DNA of 64,000 nucleotides from Flavivirga spongiicola. Its GTDB lineage: Bacteria > Bacteroidota > Bacteroidia > Flavobacteriales > Flavobacteriaceae. The stretch spans positions 1,027,001 through 1,091,000 of the forward strand of contig NZ_JAUOEO010000001.1 in the NCBI RefSeq assembly GCF_030540825.1, in the 5' to 3' direction. The position numbers and the translations under genes were made by a program. The notes beneath the pieces are model-generated. The model was given only the letters and a program-made list of their open reading frames with translations. It made no database searches and was not told the origin of the DNA. Shown piece by piece: positions 32,264 to 41,258 of the stretch; the first letter of the stretch is position 1, and each line of letters opens with the position of its first letter.

Positions 32264-35113
32264 ATGAATACAAACGCTTTTGCATTGCGTCATATTGGTC
32301 CTAGAGAAGACGACCAAAATCTCATGTTAAAAACCCTTGGTGTTGATTCTTTAGATCAATTAATTCATGAAACGATCCCGGATGATATTCGCTTAAAAAA
32401 TGGACTAAATTTAGAAGCTCCCATGACTGAGCATGAATATCTGCTTTATATTCATGAGTTATCTAAAAAAAACAAAGCTTATAAAACATACATTGGCTTG
32501 GGGTATCACCCAACCATTTTACCTGCTGTCATTCAAAGAAATATTCTTGAAAATCCAGGTTGGTATACTGCCTATACTCCCTATCAAGCTGAAATTGCTC
32601 AAGGGAGATTAGAAGCTCTTTTAAATTTTCAAACCATGGTTATAGACTTAACGGGGATGGAAATTGCAAACGCATCACTTCTTGATGAGAGTACTGCAGC
32701 TGCAGAGGCTATGAGCTTACTATTTGCAGTTCGTGAGCGCCAGCAGAAAAAAGCTGGAGTCAATAAATTTTTTGTTTCTGAAAACATATTACCTCAAACC
32801 CTGTCGTTATTGCAAACGAGAGCGACTCCAGTTGGTATTGAATTAGTAGTTGGCAATGAAGAAACTTTTGATTTTTCATCAGAATTTTTCGGAGCTATAT
32901 TACAATACCCAGGAAAAGACGGTCAGGTAACCGATATTAAAACCTTTATAACTAAAGCTAATGACGCCCAAATTAAAGTCGCAGTTGCTGCCGATATTCT
33001 GAGTTTAATAAAACTGGAAGCTCCTGGAAAATTTGGAGCAGATGTGGTCGTTGGTACGACGCAACGCTTTGGTATCCCCATGGGATATGGAGGGCCTCAT
33101 GCTGCATTCTTTGCGACCAAAGAAGCTTATAAACGTGATATCCCTGGTAGAATTATTGGTGTCACTAAAGATAAAAACGGTCATAGAGCCTTACGTATGG
33201 CTTTACAAACACGTGAGCAACATATAAAAAGAGATAAAGCAACCTCTAATATCTGTACAGCTCAGGTTTTATTAGCTGTTATGGCAAGTATGTATGCTGT
33301 ATATCATGGTCCTAAAGGCTTACAATTTATTGCTGATAAAGTTCATAACAAAGCTTCTGAATTAGCAAATGCTTTAACTAAATTAGGATACGATCAAATC
33401 AATACGTCCTACTTTGATACGCTTCAAATAAAAACAAATGCTAAAAAAATAAAGGCAATTGCCAAAGAGAAAAAAGTAAATTTATATTATCCAGATAAAA
33501 AAACGGTCATTATTTCAATTAATGAAACAACTTCTATTAGAGATATTAATTATTTAATTTCTGTTTTTGCTGAAGCTGCTAAAAAAGAAACCATTACTAT
33601 TTCGGCTATTACCAAAGCTAATAATATTTCGGAATCTATGCAGAGAGCGTCTGACTTCTTAACATTAGATGTTTTCAACACCTACCATTCTGAAACTGAA
33701 TTAATGCGTTACATAAAACGTCTTGAACGTAAAGATTTAGCATTAAATCATTCTATGATTTCTTTAGGATCTTGTACCATGAAATTGAATGCTGCATCAG
33801 AAATGCTCCCTTTAAGCTGGTTTAAATGGGGCAATATTCACCCATTTGCACCTTTAAAACAAGCCAAAGGCTATTTAACAATTTTAAAAGAACTAGAAGA
33901 TCAATTAACAGAAATAACAGGTTTTGCCGCAACCTCATTACAACCAAATTCAGGAGCACAAGGTGAATTTGCTGGACTTATGGTCATTAAAGCATACCAT
34001 GAATCTCGTGGTGATCACCATAGAAATATCTGCTTAATTCCGTCGTCCGCTCATGGTACAAATCCTGCCAGTGCAGTAATGGCCGGCATGAAAGTTATCG
34101 TAACAAAATCAACAGCAGAAGGAAATATTGATGTTGATGATTTACGCGAAAAAGCAGAATTACATAAAGATAATTTGTCTGCTTTAATGGTAACATATCC
34201 TTCTACGCATGGTGTTTATGAATCTGCTATTAAAGAGATTACTCAGATCATTCATGATAATGGCGGACAAGTATATATGGACGGTGCCAATATGAATGCC
34301 CAAGTGGGGTTAACAAACCCTGGTAATATTGGAGCAGATGTATGCCATTTAAATTTACACAAAACATTTGCTATTCCACATGGTGGTGGAGGCCCAGGAG
34401 TTGGCCCTATTTGTGTTGCAAAACAACTTGTTCCATTTTTACCTGGCAATCCCATTATTAAAACCGGAGGAGAAAAGGCAATTACGGCTATTTCGGCAGC
34501 ACCATTTGGATCTGCATTAGCATGCTTAATATCATACGGTTATATAAAAATGTTAGGTGCTGTAGGCTTAACAGAATCTACTAAAATTGCCATTTTAAAT
34601 GCCAACTATATCAAGCATCGTCTAGAAGGTAGTTTCGACACCTTATATTCTGGTGAACGAGGGCGTGCTGCACATGAAATGATTGTAGATTGCAGACCAT
34701 TTAAAGTTCACGGTATTGAAGTAACAGATATTGCAAAACGTTTGATGGATTATGGCTTTCATGCGCCAACAGTATCCTTTCCTGTCGCTGGTACTTTAAT
34801 GATTGAACCTACAGAAAGTGAGAGCAAAGCAGAAATTGATAGGTTCTGTGATGCTATGATTTCTATTAGAAAGGAAATTGATAATGCTTCTAAAGACGAT
34901 AACAACAATGTTTTAAAGAATGCACCACATACGTTGGATATGGTAACATCAGATGAATGGTATTTCCCATACTCTCGTGAAACCGCTGCCTTTCCTTTAG
35001 AATATGTTAGAGATAATAAATTTTGGCCTAGTGTGAGACGTGTTGATGATGCTTATGGAGACAGAAACTTAATATGTTCCTGCATACCTATCGAGGCTTA
35101 TGCTGAAGCATAA
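32264..35113 (+). CDS. gcvP: glycine dehydrogenase (aminomethyl-transferring), P protein
   Basis: A 949-residue single-chain P protein of the glycine cleavage system, which decarboxylates glycine with pyridoxal phosphate and passes the aminomethyl group to lipoyl-GcvH. The N-terminal FALRHIGPREDDQNLML and the first half (MGYGGPHAAFFATK) are followed by the catalytic half with the PLP lysine K700 in HLNLHKTFAIPHGGGGPG. The length is standard. The gcvH and gcvT genes are not nearby. Confidence 0.98.
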   Translation: MNTNAFALRHIGPREDDQNLMLKTLGVDSLDQLIHETIPDDIRLKNGLNLEAPMTEHEYLLYIHELSKKNKAYKTYIGLGYHPTILPAVIQRNILENPGWYTAYTPYQAEIAQGRLEALLNFQTMVIDLTGMEIANASLLDESTAAAEAMSLLFAVRERQQKKAGVNKFFVSENILPQTLSLLQTRATPVGIELVVGNEETFDFSSEFFGAILQYPGKDGQVTDIKTFITKANDAQIKVAVAADILSLIKLEAPGKFGADVVVGTTQRFGIPMGYGGPHAAFFATKEAYKRDIPGRIIGVTKDKNGHRALRMALQTREQHIKRDKATSNICTAQVLLAVMASMYAVYHGPKGLQFIADKVHNKASELANALTKLGYDQINTSYFDTLQIKTNAKKIKAIAKEKKVNLYYPDKKTVIISINETTSIRDINYLISVFAEAAKKETITISAITKANNISESMQRASDFLTLDVFNTYHSETELMRYIKRLERKDLALNHSMISLGSCTMKLNAASEMLPLSWFKWGNIHPFAPLKQAKGYLTILKELEDQLTEITGFAATSLQPNSGAQGEFAGLMVIKAYHESRGDHHRNICLIPSSAHGTNPASAVMAGMKVIVTKSTAEGNIDVDDLREKAELHKDNLSALMVTYPSTHGVYESAIKEITQIIHDNGGQVYMDGANMNAQVGLTNPGNIGADVCHLNLHKTFAIPHGGGGPGVGPICVAKQLVPFLPGNPIIKTGGEKAITAISAAPFGSALACLISYGYIKMLGAVGLTESTKIAILNANYIKHRLEGSFDTLYSGERGRAAHEMIVDCRPFKVHGIEVTDIAKRLMDYGFHAPTVSFPVAGTLMIEPTESESKAEIDRFCDAMISIRKEIDNASKDDNNNVLKNAPHTLDMVTSDEWYFPYSRETAAFPLEYVRDNKFWPSVRRVDDAYGDRNLICSCIPIEAYAEA

Positions 35114-35221
35114 ATAGCTTTTGAACATCGTAAATTAAAATAAAACCAAATCTGCCTTTAATTAAAAACAAGTACCTTGGTTTGATTGCAATCGCAAACA
35201 ATTAAAGGCAAATTTTTATAT

Positions 35222-36280
35222 ATGAATATTAAGATCACGGGAACAGGGAGCTACATTCCAGAAACCATTGAAAAAAATGAAGCTTTCTATGAGCATGAAT
35301 TTTTAAACAGTGATGGTTCTGTAATTAACTCTCCTAATGAAGTTATTGTTAGAAAATTTGAGGCTATAACCGGCATTAATGAAAGGCGTTATGCCAAACC
35401 CAATTTAAACACATCTGATATTGCTTTCTTCGCTGCTGAAAAAGCTATAGAAAATGCAAAAATCAACAAAGAAGATTTAGATTATATCATTGTTGCTCAT
35501 AATTACGGTGATGTAAAACACAATACTGAACAAAGTGATACCGTACCAAGCATAGCCTCTAGAGTAAAGCATCTTTTAAAAATTGAAAATTCAAAATGTG
35601 TTGGATATGATATTTTATTTGGTTGCCCAGGATGGATAGAAGCTGTTATTCAAGCAAATGCTTTTATAAAATCTGGAATTGCAAAAAAGTGTCTGGTTAT
35701 TGGAGCTGAAACCCTATCGCGTATTATAGATAAGCACGATAGAGACTCTATGATTTATAGCGATGGTGCTGGGGCTGTAGTTATTGAAAAAACTAACGAA
35801 GTTGGTGGTATTATTGCTCATGAGACGGCAACTTTCACTTTAAATGAATCCCATTTTATTTATTTTGGTGAAACTAACAAACAGGATATAGATGAAAGGC
35901 GTCGATACATAAAAATGTATGGCAGAAAGATTTATGAGTTTGCATTAAATAATGTTCCATTGGCTATGAAATCGTGTCTTCAAAAAAGTGGTATTGATAT
36001 AAAAGACGTAAAGAAAATACTCATCCATCAAGCTAATGAAAAAATGGATGAAGCTATCGTAAAACGTTTTTATAAGTTATATAACTCAGAAGTGCCAGAA
36101 GGCATTATGCCTATGACCATAGGAAAATTAGGAAACTCAAGCGTTGCGACTATACCTACTTTATATGACATGATATTAAAAGGAGATATGCAAAACCAAA
36201 AAATAAACAAAGGTGATGTGGTTATTTTTGCAAGTGTTGGAGCAGGTATGAATATAAATGCCATTGTTTATAAACATTAA
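35222..36280 (+). CDS. 3-oxoacyl-ACP synthase III (KAS III) family protein
   Basis: A 352-residue ketosynthase of the FabH type. The catalytic triad is complete: C135 in LFGCPGWIEAVIQA, H269 in LIHQANEKMDEA, N305 in GKLGNSSVATIPT. It joins an acyl-CoA or acyl starter to an ACP-bound extender or another nucleophile; several FabH-like proteins of this length serve secondary or lipid pathways, and this copy beside a methyltransferase and glycosyltransferase may be such. ATG at 35222 is used; an upstream TTG has no family support. The next gene starts 1 bp after its stop. Confidence 0.88.
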   Translation: MNIKITGTGSYIPETIEKNEAFYEHEFLNSDGSVINSPNEVIVRKFEAITGINERRYAKPNLNTSDIAFFAAEKAIENAKINKEDLDYIIVAHNYGDVKHNTEQSDTVPSIASRVKHLLKIENSKCVGYDILFGCPGWIEAVIQANAFIKSGIAKKCLVIGAETLSRIIDKHDRDSMIYSDGAGAVVIEKTNEVGGIIAHETATFTLNESHFIYFGETNKQDIDERRRYIKMYGRKIYEFALNNVPLAMKSCLQKSGIDIKDVKKILIHQANEKMDEAIVKRFYKLYNSEVPEGIMPMTIGKLGNSSVATIPTLYDMILKGDMQNQKINKGDVVIFASVGAGMNINAIVYKH

Positions 36281-36281
36281 G

Positions 36282-36803
36282 ATGTACGAGAAAAACTATC
36301 CGAACAAACGTTTTAAACTGACCATTCAATTTTTAAAAAAACACATTCCTACTTCTGAAACTATTTTGGATTTAGGTGTTGTAAACCCGTTTACGCAAAT
36401 CATGCAAGAAAATGGTTATTCTGTTGAAAATACGCTTGGTGAAGATATCGACTTAGACACTTCTACAATTAAAAACTCTAATTCAGATGTTGTAACTGCT
36501 TTTGAGATTTTTGAACATCTATTATCCCCTTTCACTGTTTTACAATCTATAAAAGCGGATAAATTAGTAGCGAGCGTGCCTCTTAAACTATGGTTTTCTT
36601 CAGCGTATAGAAGTAAAACTGATATGTTAGACAGGCATTACCATGAGTTCGAAGATTGGCAATTTGATTGGTTGTTAGAAAAGGCTGGTTGGAAAATTAT
36701 AGATAGTAAAAAATGGACAAACCCTGTAAAAAAAATAGGGATTCGACCTATTCTACGTTGGTTTACACCTAGATATTATATTATTTATGCTGAAAGAGTT
36801 TGA
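36282..36803 (+). CDS. small SAM-dependent methyltransferase-like protein
   Basis: A 173-residue protein with a reduced methyltransferase fold: ILDLGVVNPFTQIMQENGY (motif I, lacking the usual glycine triplet), LGEDIDLD, VVTAFEIFEHLLSPFTVLQSI, and the C-terminal RWFTPRYYIIYAERV. ATG 36282 overlaps nothing but follows the KAS III stop by 1 bp, so the two are coupled. Its last codons are repeated at 41007-41042, which suggests that the glycosyltransferase gene at 41259 once followed it directly. Confidence 0.75.
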   Translation: MYEKNYPNKRFKLTIQFLKKHIPTSETILDLGVVNPFTQIMQENGYSVENTLGEDIDLDTSTIKNSNSDVVTAFEIFEHLLSPFTVLQSIKADKLVASVPLKLWFSSAYRSKTDMLDRHYHEFEDWQFDWLLEKAGWKIIDSKKWTNPVKKIGIRPILRWFTPRYYIIYAERV

Positions 36804-36829
36804 TTATCTAGGATACTAAATAATCTGTA

Positions 36830-36977
36830 TGTCATTCAGAAGGAGGAACGACTGAAGAATCTAAATTTGTTTTTTTATTCCTTTGGTTGTTATCACATAA
36901 GCGTAATAATATGCGTACGTCTTTAGTTTTTATTCGATGTTAACGTTATGAGATTCTTCGCTGCGCTCTGAAGGACA
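36830..36977. repeat. dispersed palindromic repeat, copy 3, with long loop
   Basis: The left arm 36830-36862 (TGTCATTCAGAAGGAGGAAC then GAAGAATCT) pairs with 36951-36977 (AGATTCTTCGCTGCGCTCTG then AAGGACA). An 88-bp AT-rich segment separates the arms. It lies between convergent genes and marks the left edge of the accessory island. Confidence 0.8.
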
Positions 36978-37050
36978 ACTAACTAAAAAACAAATCATTA
37001 ACAAACGTTTTTATATCAAAATCACATTAGAACAATTGGTGGTTTTAGGT

Positions 37051-37755
37051 TTATTTCAATATAAATGCAACCTGTCTATAATTATTAACGGCTCCAATAA
37101 ACTCAAATTGCCATTTATTATTGGTACATCTTTTAAATATTTCAAAGGCTTCAAACTCATGCTCATGACTTGAAAATTCATCAAATATGAGTATATCGTT
37201 TGTTTTAAGCTTAGGGAATATTTGAAACAGTACATAAAGTGTGGATGAGAATAAATCAGCGTCCAAATGGTATACACATTGCTCATGAAAGTCACAATCC
37301 ATTAATGTTTCATAAACCGAATCCTGAAACCATCCTTTCACGAATCTTACTCTACTATCTTTAATATCAGGAAAGTTTCCTTTTTGATCAAAATGTCCTT
37401 CATTTTTATCTTCCCAACTTTCAGGCAGGCCTTCAAAGGAGTCAAAGCCAACAAAGCGTGATTCCTTTATCTTGTTTGTTGAAGACCATTTCTTAATCAT
37501 ATCACCTCCAGCGACACCAAACTCGTAATAAAAAACAGGTTTATTTTTTAACTCCAACAAAAGCTTGTCATGAAGTTGAAATCTGTTTTTATATGCTGCC
37601 GATTTATTATAATAATCGTTGATTTTACCTTTATTTCTATTTTCACTCATAAAGGAAACAAAGGCCATATATTTAAAAATTATATAAAAAGGCTTACATA
37701 GCTTTCTTAAAAATTTATATAGCTTCGTTTTTGATAAAAAAGGATGAAATGGCAT
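37051..37755 (-). CDS. TylF/MycF-type methyltransferase
   Basis: A 234-residue protein. YYEFGVAGGDMIKKW, RFVGFDSFEGLPESW, VRFVKGWFQDSV and YHLDADLFSSTLYVLFQIFPKL...ILIFDEFSSHEHE match the TylF/MycF macrocin O-methyltransferase family, which methylates sugars of macrolides or of surface glycans using a metal bound by the Asp residues. The start follows the stop of the FkbH-like gene by 1 bp. Together they suggest decoration of an exopolysaccharide or glycolipid. Confidence 0.85.
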   Translation of the reverse strand: MPFHPFLSKTKLYKFLRKLCKPFYIIFKYMAFVSFMSENRNKGKINDYYNKSAAYKNRFQLHDKLLLELKNKPVFYYEFGVAGGDMIKKWSSTNKIKESRFVGFDSFEGLPESWEDKNEGHFDQKGNFPDIKDSRVRFVKGWFQDSVYETLMDCDFHEQCVYHLDADLFSSTLYVLFQIFPKLKTNDILIFDEFSSHEHEFEAFEIFKRCTNNKWQFEFIGAVNNYRQVAFILK

Positions 37756-37756
37756 A

Positions 37757-39550
37757 TTATTTACTTTCGATTACCGTTATTATTTTATCGTTATGTATGT
37801 CTCTGTCTTGGCCAAATTTAAGTTCTCGAAAAGAACCTTCTTTTTGTATAATTTCAAATCCAAAATCGTTAAAAACCTGTGCTGAGAATTTATTCTTTTC
37901 TGTGTGATTGTAGGTAACCCAAAAATCACCTAATTTAAGGTAACATTCTAAAATATGTGTCAAAAAAGCATGTTCGACCCTTTTACTCTGGATACGACAG
38001 CTAAACATAAGATCTATAAGCTGGTTTTTAGATTTTTTAATAATACCAAACCCAATGATCCCATATTCACCAAAGCGATCTCTACATCTTAATATGTAAG
38101 CGGAAAGATCGTTATTATTATGGATGTTAGATATATCATCCTTAGTGTATCGGTTGCCCGAAAAATTCATTTGGTTTGTCCTTTGGGTCAATTCGTAAAC
38201 TCTTTCAAAATGTTCTTTTTTCAGAGACTCAATTTCTAATTCAATATTACAGGTATGAAGGAAATCCAAATATTCACCTTCATAATCATCAGAAACCCTT
38301 TTTCTTTTAGCCTCATTCGCATAAAACGCTTTCCGTTTCTTACTTTCATTCGTAATCGGAATTTGAAGGGCTTTTAAACCTAATATCGTTTGGTAATGAA
38401 CAGCATCCATTAATCTAACTTGAGGTAAAGTCATTTCTATTTCCTTCCTTTCGAATTCGGAATCATCAATAAATAAAAAAGTGTTAATATTAATATTAAG
38501 GTCAAGTGCTATTTCCTTTAGACTTTTACTTTTAGGAAGCCATGAAATCTTTGGGTAAAGAAAAAAATCGTCAATACCAAAATGCTTTAATGCAGCCATT
38601 GCTGCATCATAATTATTTTTACTTGCTATAGAATTTACAATACCCTTTTGCTCTATCTCTTTTAAAATCTCTTCGACACCTTCTTTTAACTCAAGCCTTT
38701 CGATACCATCTTCTACCAGAGTGCCACTCCATATAGTATTATCTAAATCCCAAACAATACATTTAATTTTTTTAGCTGCTTGATTAGTCTGTTTATAATC
38801 TTCTAATTGTACAAATTCGGATGTTCCAAAATATAAAGGAGTTTCACTATTAATCGCTTCAGGAGTGAGATCAATACGATAAGGCAGCTCTATTTTAGCT
38901 CTTTTCGTAATCTCATCAAACGGAATAATTTCTTTATTATATCCCGGTATCAGCTCTATTCGGTATTGAAAAGGCATCTTACTGTATTTAGGATCGTCAT
39001 TTCTTATGACCAATCCCAAAGGTATCATCTCTTCCGTAGGATTGTAAATTTCCAGTAAGAAACCGTCAGGAGTTTTTGTGCCGCTATTTTGCTCACTTAT
39101 TATTTTTTTCTTCTTCTGGCTATATCTTTTTTGAATTAATTTTTTTTTGACAAATTTTGGAGGAACAAGATGTATAACTCTTGATAGTTTCAATTCTCTG
39201 CGCTCTTTCTTTTCAATCTCGTTACAGTCGTATAGTTCATTATTTCCTTGAGTCGCTAATACGCCCCATTTTTTAAACTGTATTTTCAATATCTGAGCCG
39301 CATTGTTTACTTCATCAGGCTGTTTGACTCTTTCAATACCTTCTACAAATCGTTGGCACTTACCATCAATCCTCGGAGCATATAAATCACAAGTTTTAAA
39401 ACATGAAGGCATAGCACATTCTGTGCAATGCTCAGTCCAATGAAGCATACTTCTACTTTTTATACTTCTATAAGTATCTGAAAATTTCTCCCAAACTTCC
39501 CGAGGTAAATTTTCTTGAACTGTTTTAATATATACTTCTGATTCGTACAT
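37757..39550 (-). CDS. FkbH-like HAD phosphatase with C-terminal GNAT domain and N-terminal Cys cluster
   Basis: A 597-residue multidomain protein. Residues 265-400 are a HAD subfamily IIIC domain with D268-L-D270-N-T (VWDLDNTIWSG), IASKN and FIDDSEFERKEI. The last about 150 residues look like a GNAT acyltransferase (RVYELTQRTNQMNFSGNRYT). FkbH-type enzymes load a glyceryl unit onto acyl carrier proteins. The N-terminal 70 residues hold C42, C45, C50, C54 and C65 (CTECAMPSCFKTC), a metal-binding pattern not usual in FkbH. A beta-type region (about 150-260) links both. No carrier protein gene is seen nearby. Confidence 0.85.
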   Translation of the reverse strand: MYESEVYIKTVQENLPREVWEKFSDTYRSIKSRSMLHWTEHCTECAMPSCFKTCDLYAPRIDGKCQRFVEGIERVKQPDEVNNAAQILKIQFKKWGVLATQGNNELYDCNEIEKKERRELKLSRVIHLVPPKFVKKKLIQKRYSQKKKKIISEQNSGTKTPDGFLLEIYNPTEEMIPLGLVIRNDDPKYSKMPFQYRIELIPGYNKEIIPFDEITKRAKIELPYRIDLTPEAINSETPLYFGTSEFVQLEDYKQTNQAAKKIKCIVWDLDNTIWSGTLVEDGIERLELKEGVEEILKEIEQKGIVNSIASKNNYDAAMAALKHFGIDDFFLYPKISWLPKSKSLKEIALDLNININTFLFIDDSEFERKEIEMTLPQVRLMDAVHYQTILGLKALQIPITNESKKRKAFYANEAKRKRVSDDYEGEYLDFLHTCNIELEIESLKKEHFERVYELTQRTNQMNFSGNRYTKDDISNIHNNNDLSAYILRCRDRFGEYGIIGFGIIKKSKNQLIDLMFSCRIQSKRVEHAFLTHILECYLKLGDFWVTYNHTEKNKFSAQVFNDFGFEIIQKEGSFRELKFGQDRDIHNDKIITVIESK

Positions 39551-39739
39551 GTTTATTTTAAGCCTCTAACACAAAAAGAATATCTATTTAGAATGGTGAT
39601 TTACACCTCCTTTTATAATTGTAAATATAAACGAAGTCTTTTTATTGATGTATATTTTAATGACATTTTTAATCACCATTTGTGATTGTTCTAAGCAAGA
39701 AACTTAGCCCCTAACTTCATAAATAAACTAAAAGAAATA

Positions 39740-40738
39740 TCATTTTCTTTTAATATGATATTTCCCTATTACTTTATTGAAATATTTATACAAGTTCTCT
39801 TCAACAATCCTTTTTTCTATTCGCTTCGCTGGGTTTTCAAGCGAAAATCGTTGAATTATTCTCTCATCCATATCTTTCTTTAAACCAGAATTACCAAAGA
39901 TCTTTATATTACTATCATATTCTAAAAGCTCTTCTAATATTTTTTTTGAAATTGATCTGTCTGAAAAAGGGAATGAAAAAAACGAATAATTAATATCGAA
40001 ATTATGTTTTAACCAATTTATAGAATCTATTATTTCTGCTTTTTGTTCTTCATGCGATAATTGAATAAGAGGAGGGTGTGTCATGGTATGCCCCCCAAAA
40101 TAAAACCCGTCTTTTATCATTTCCTGAATTTGTTCTTTTGTAATATACGGTTTATGTTTTTCCAAATAATCTTCTATATTTATATTTAAAAGGTTTAAAA
40201 CCTCATTAACTTTCTCGCTTTCATCAAATTTAATACTGGTGAATTTTTGCTTAAATTCTTCAATACCGTTATAAGTAAAAGAAAATATTTTAGCTATGGC
40301 TTCTAAAAGCTCTTTTTCAAAATTATTCTTTTTTAAATACACAATAATAATGCTGATATAATGCTTATACAAACCCTCTTTATTACCTATAAAGTTTGGA
40401 TTTATAAAAAATATCGCCTTAATATTTTTTTTCTTTAAAATAGGATAGATCTCGGTATATACTTCTTGTAAACCATCATCAAAAGAAAGAAGAAAACCGT
40501 TATCATGACAATTGTTTTCTAATAAGTCCTTTGGGGCTATAGGCTTATAATTATTAGTTAAAACATCAATATCGTTTAAAAATTGAAAACAACTTTTAAA
40601 TGCATATAAATGTTCAATATGGTCTACTTGATTATCCCTTATTATATGATAATATGGAAATATACTCTGATTTTTAAATACTGGTAAAAATCTTTTGCTA
40701 GAGACTTTGTATAAAATATCTTTTACAATTCCGATAAT
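39740..40738 (-). CDS. polysaccharide deacetylase lacking a normal start codon
   Basis: The frame is open from about 40835 to 39740. Reading it gives DILYKVSSKRFLPVF..YYHIIRDNQVDHIEHLYAFKSCFQFLNDIDVL, then FLLSFDDGLQEVYTEIYPIL (NodB motif 1, catalytic and metal Asp) and FYFGGHTMTHPPL (HxxxH zinc motif), then FSFPF. This is a carbohydrate esterase family 4 enzyme of about 330 residues that removes acetyl groups from a glycan. No ATG, GTG or TTG occurs before 40372, well inside the domain, so it must start at a rare ATT (about 40738) or is a start-less pseudogene. It sits 189 bp upstream of the FkbH-like gene. Confidence 0.7.
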   Translation of the reverse strand: MIGIVKDILYKVSSKRFLPVFKNQSIFPYYHIIRDNQVDHIEHLYAFKSCFQFLNDIDVLTNNYKPIAPKDLLENNCHDNGFLLSFDDGLQEVYTEIYPILKKKNIKAIFFINPNFIGNKEGLYKHYISIIIVYLKKNNFEKELLEAIAKIFSFTYNGIEEFKQKFTSIKFDESEKVNEVLNLLNINIEDYLEKHKPYITKEQIQEMIKDGFYFGGHTMTHPPLIQLSHEEQKAEIIDSINWLKHNFDINYSFFSFPFSDRSISKKILEELLEYDSNIKIFGNSGLKKDMDERIIQRFSLENPAKRIEKRIVEENLYKYFNKVIGKYHIKRK

Positions 40739-41006
40739 AGTTAAATTTAAAAAGAAGCTATTTGAAAAGTTATTAAAAATTAAAGTGTCACATTGAGTAC
40801 TTCGGCTACGCTCTCTATAAACTAAAGCCGAAATGTTTTATGAATTAGAACCTTAAAAAGTTCTCGGCTGTACTTGATGTGAGATTTAAATGCTTTTCGG
40901 ATAGCTTCTTTTGTTTTTTCAAAAATAATGATTAATAATTTTAGATGGACTTATTTTTTAACAACGACACCTTTTCCATTTGCTTTTCATGATAGCATAA
41001 AATTCT
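40739..41006. other. gap upstream of the deacetylase, mostly repeat
   Basis: 268 bp that hold the palindromic repeat at 40785-40884. The remaining sequence, to the methyltransferase relic at 41007, shows no ORF or RNA gene that I can support. Confidence 0.4.
40785..40884. repeat. palindromic repeat at the right side of the accessory island
   Basis: CACATTGAGTAC (40789-40800) pairs with GTACTTGATGTG (40870-40881) with one or two mismatches; inside, TTCGGCT (40801-40807) pairs with AGCCGAA (40826-40832). The wording TTCGGCTACGCTC is related to the half repeat near 49876. It abuts the 5' end of the deacetylase frame. Confidence 0.65.
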
Positions 41007-41042
41007 CTTAGAGATTATATTATTTACGCAGAAAGAGTTTAA
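41007..41042 (+). pseudogene. relic 3' end of a methyltransferase gene
   Basis: The 34 bp 41007-41040 match 36768-36801 at 30 positions. In frame it reads RDYIIYAERV and a TAA stop, against RYYIIYAERV and a stop at the end of the methyltransferase gene at 36803. A stop codon at 40998 shows that no longer gene remains. It directly precedes the glycosyltransferase gene. Confidence 0.75.
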
Positions 41043-41258
41043 CTTTGAATAACTAAATCGCTATGGGCTAAAAGCCCATAAGTTTGTTTGGCAAACTGAA
41101 AGTCTGCTTCGTGAAATGAGGAATATCATTTGAGAATTCACGATAATGAATTTGTGACAATTTGTAAAATTAGTGGCAGAAAAAATTTTAGAAGCTGAAA
41201 AGCGAAATGCATTAAAATATATAGTTTTAACTAAATTTGGGACCAATAAACTTCAATT
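41043..41258. other. gap between the relic and the glycosyltransferase
   Basis: 216 bp. ATGGGCTAAAAGCCCAT (41063-41079) forms a short perfect hairpin. The rest has no ORF that I can support and no clear promoter; it may be decayed coding sequence, since it lacks the high AT bias of nearby spacers. Confidence 0.35.

Noticed and set aside
39740..40372. A short 210-residue deacetylase starting at TTG 40372
   Set aside because: The frame upstream encodes the conserved NodB motif and is clearly coding; a start at 40372 would cut the domain.
41061..41246. Minus-strand open frame before the glycosyltransferase gene
   Set aside because: It has no recognisable domain, no start context, and lies over a stretch that looks like decayed sequence.
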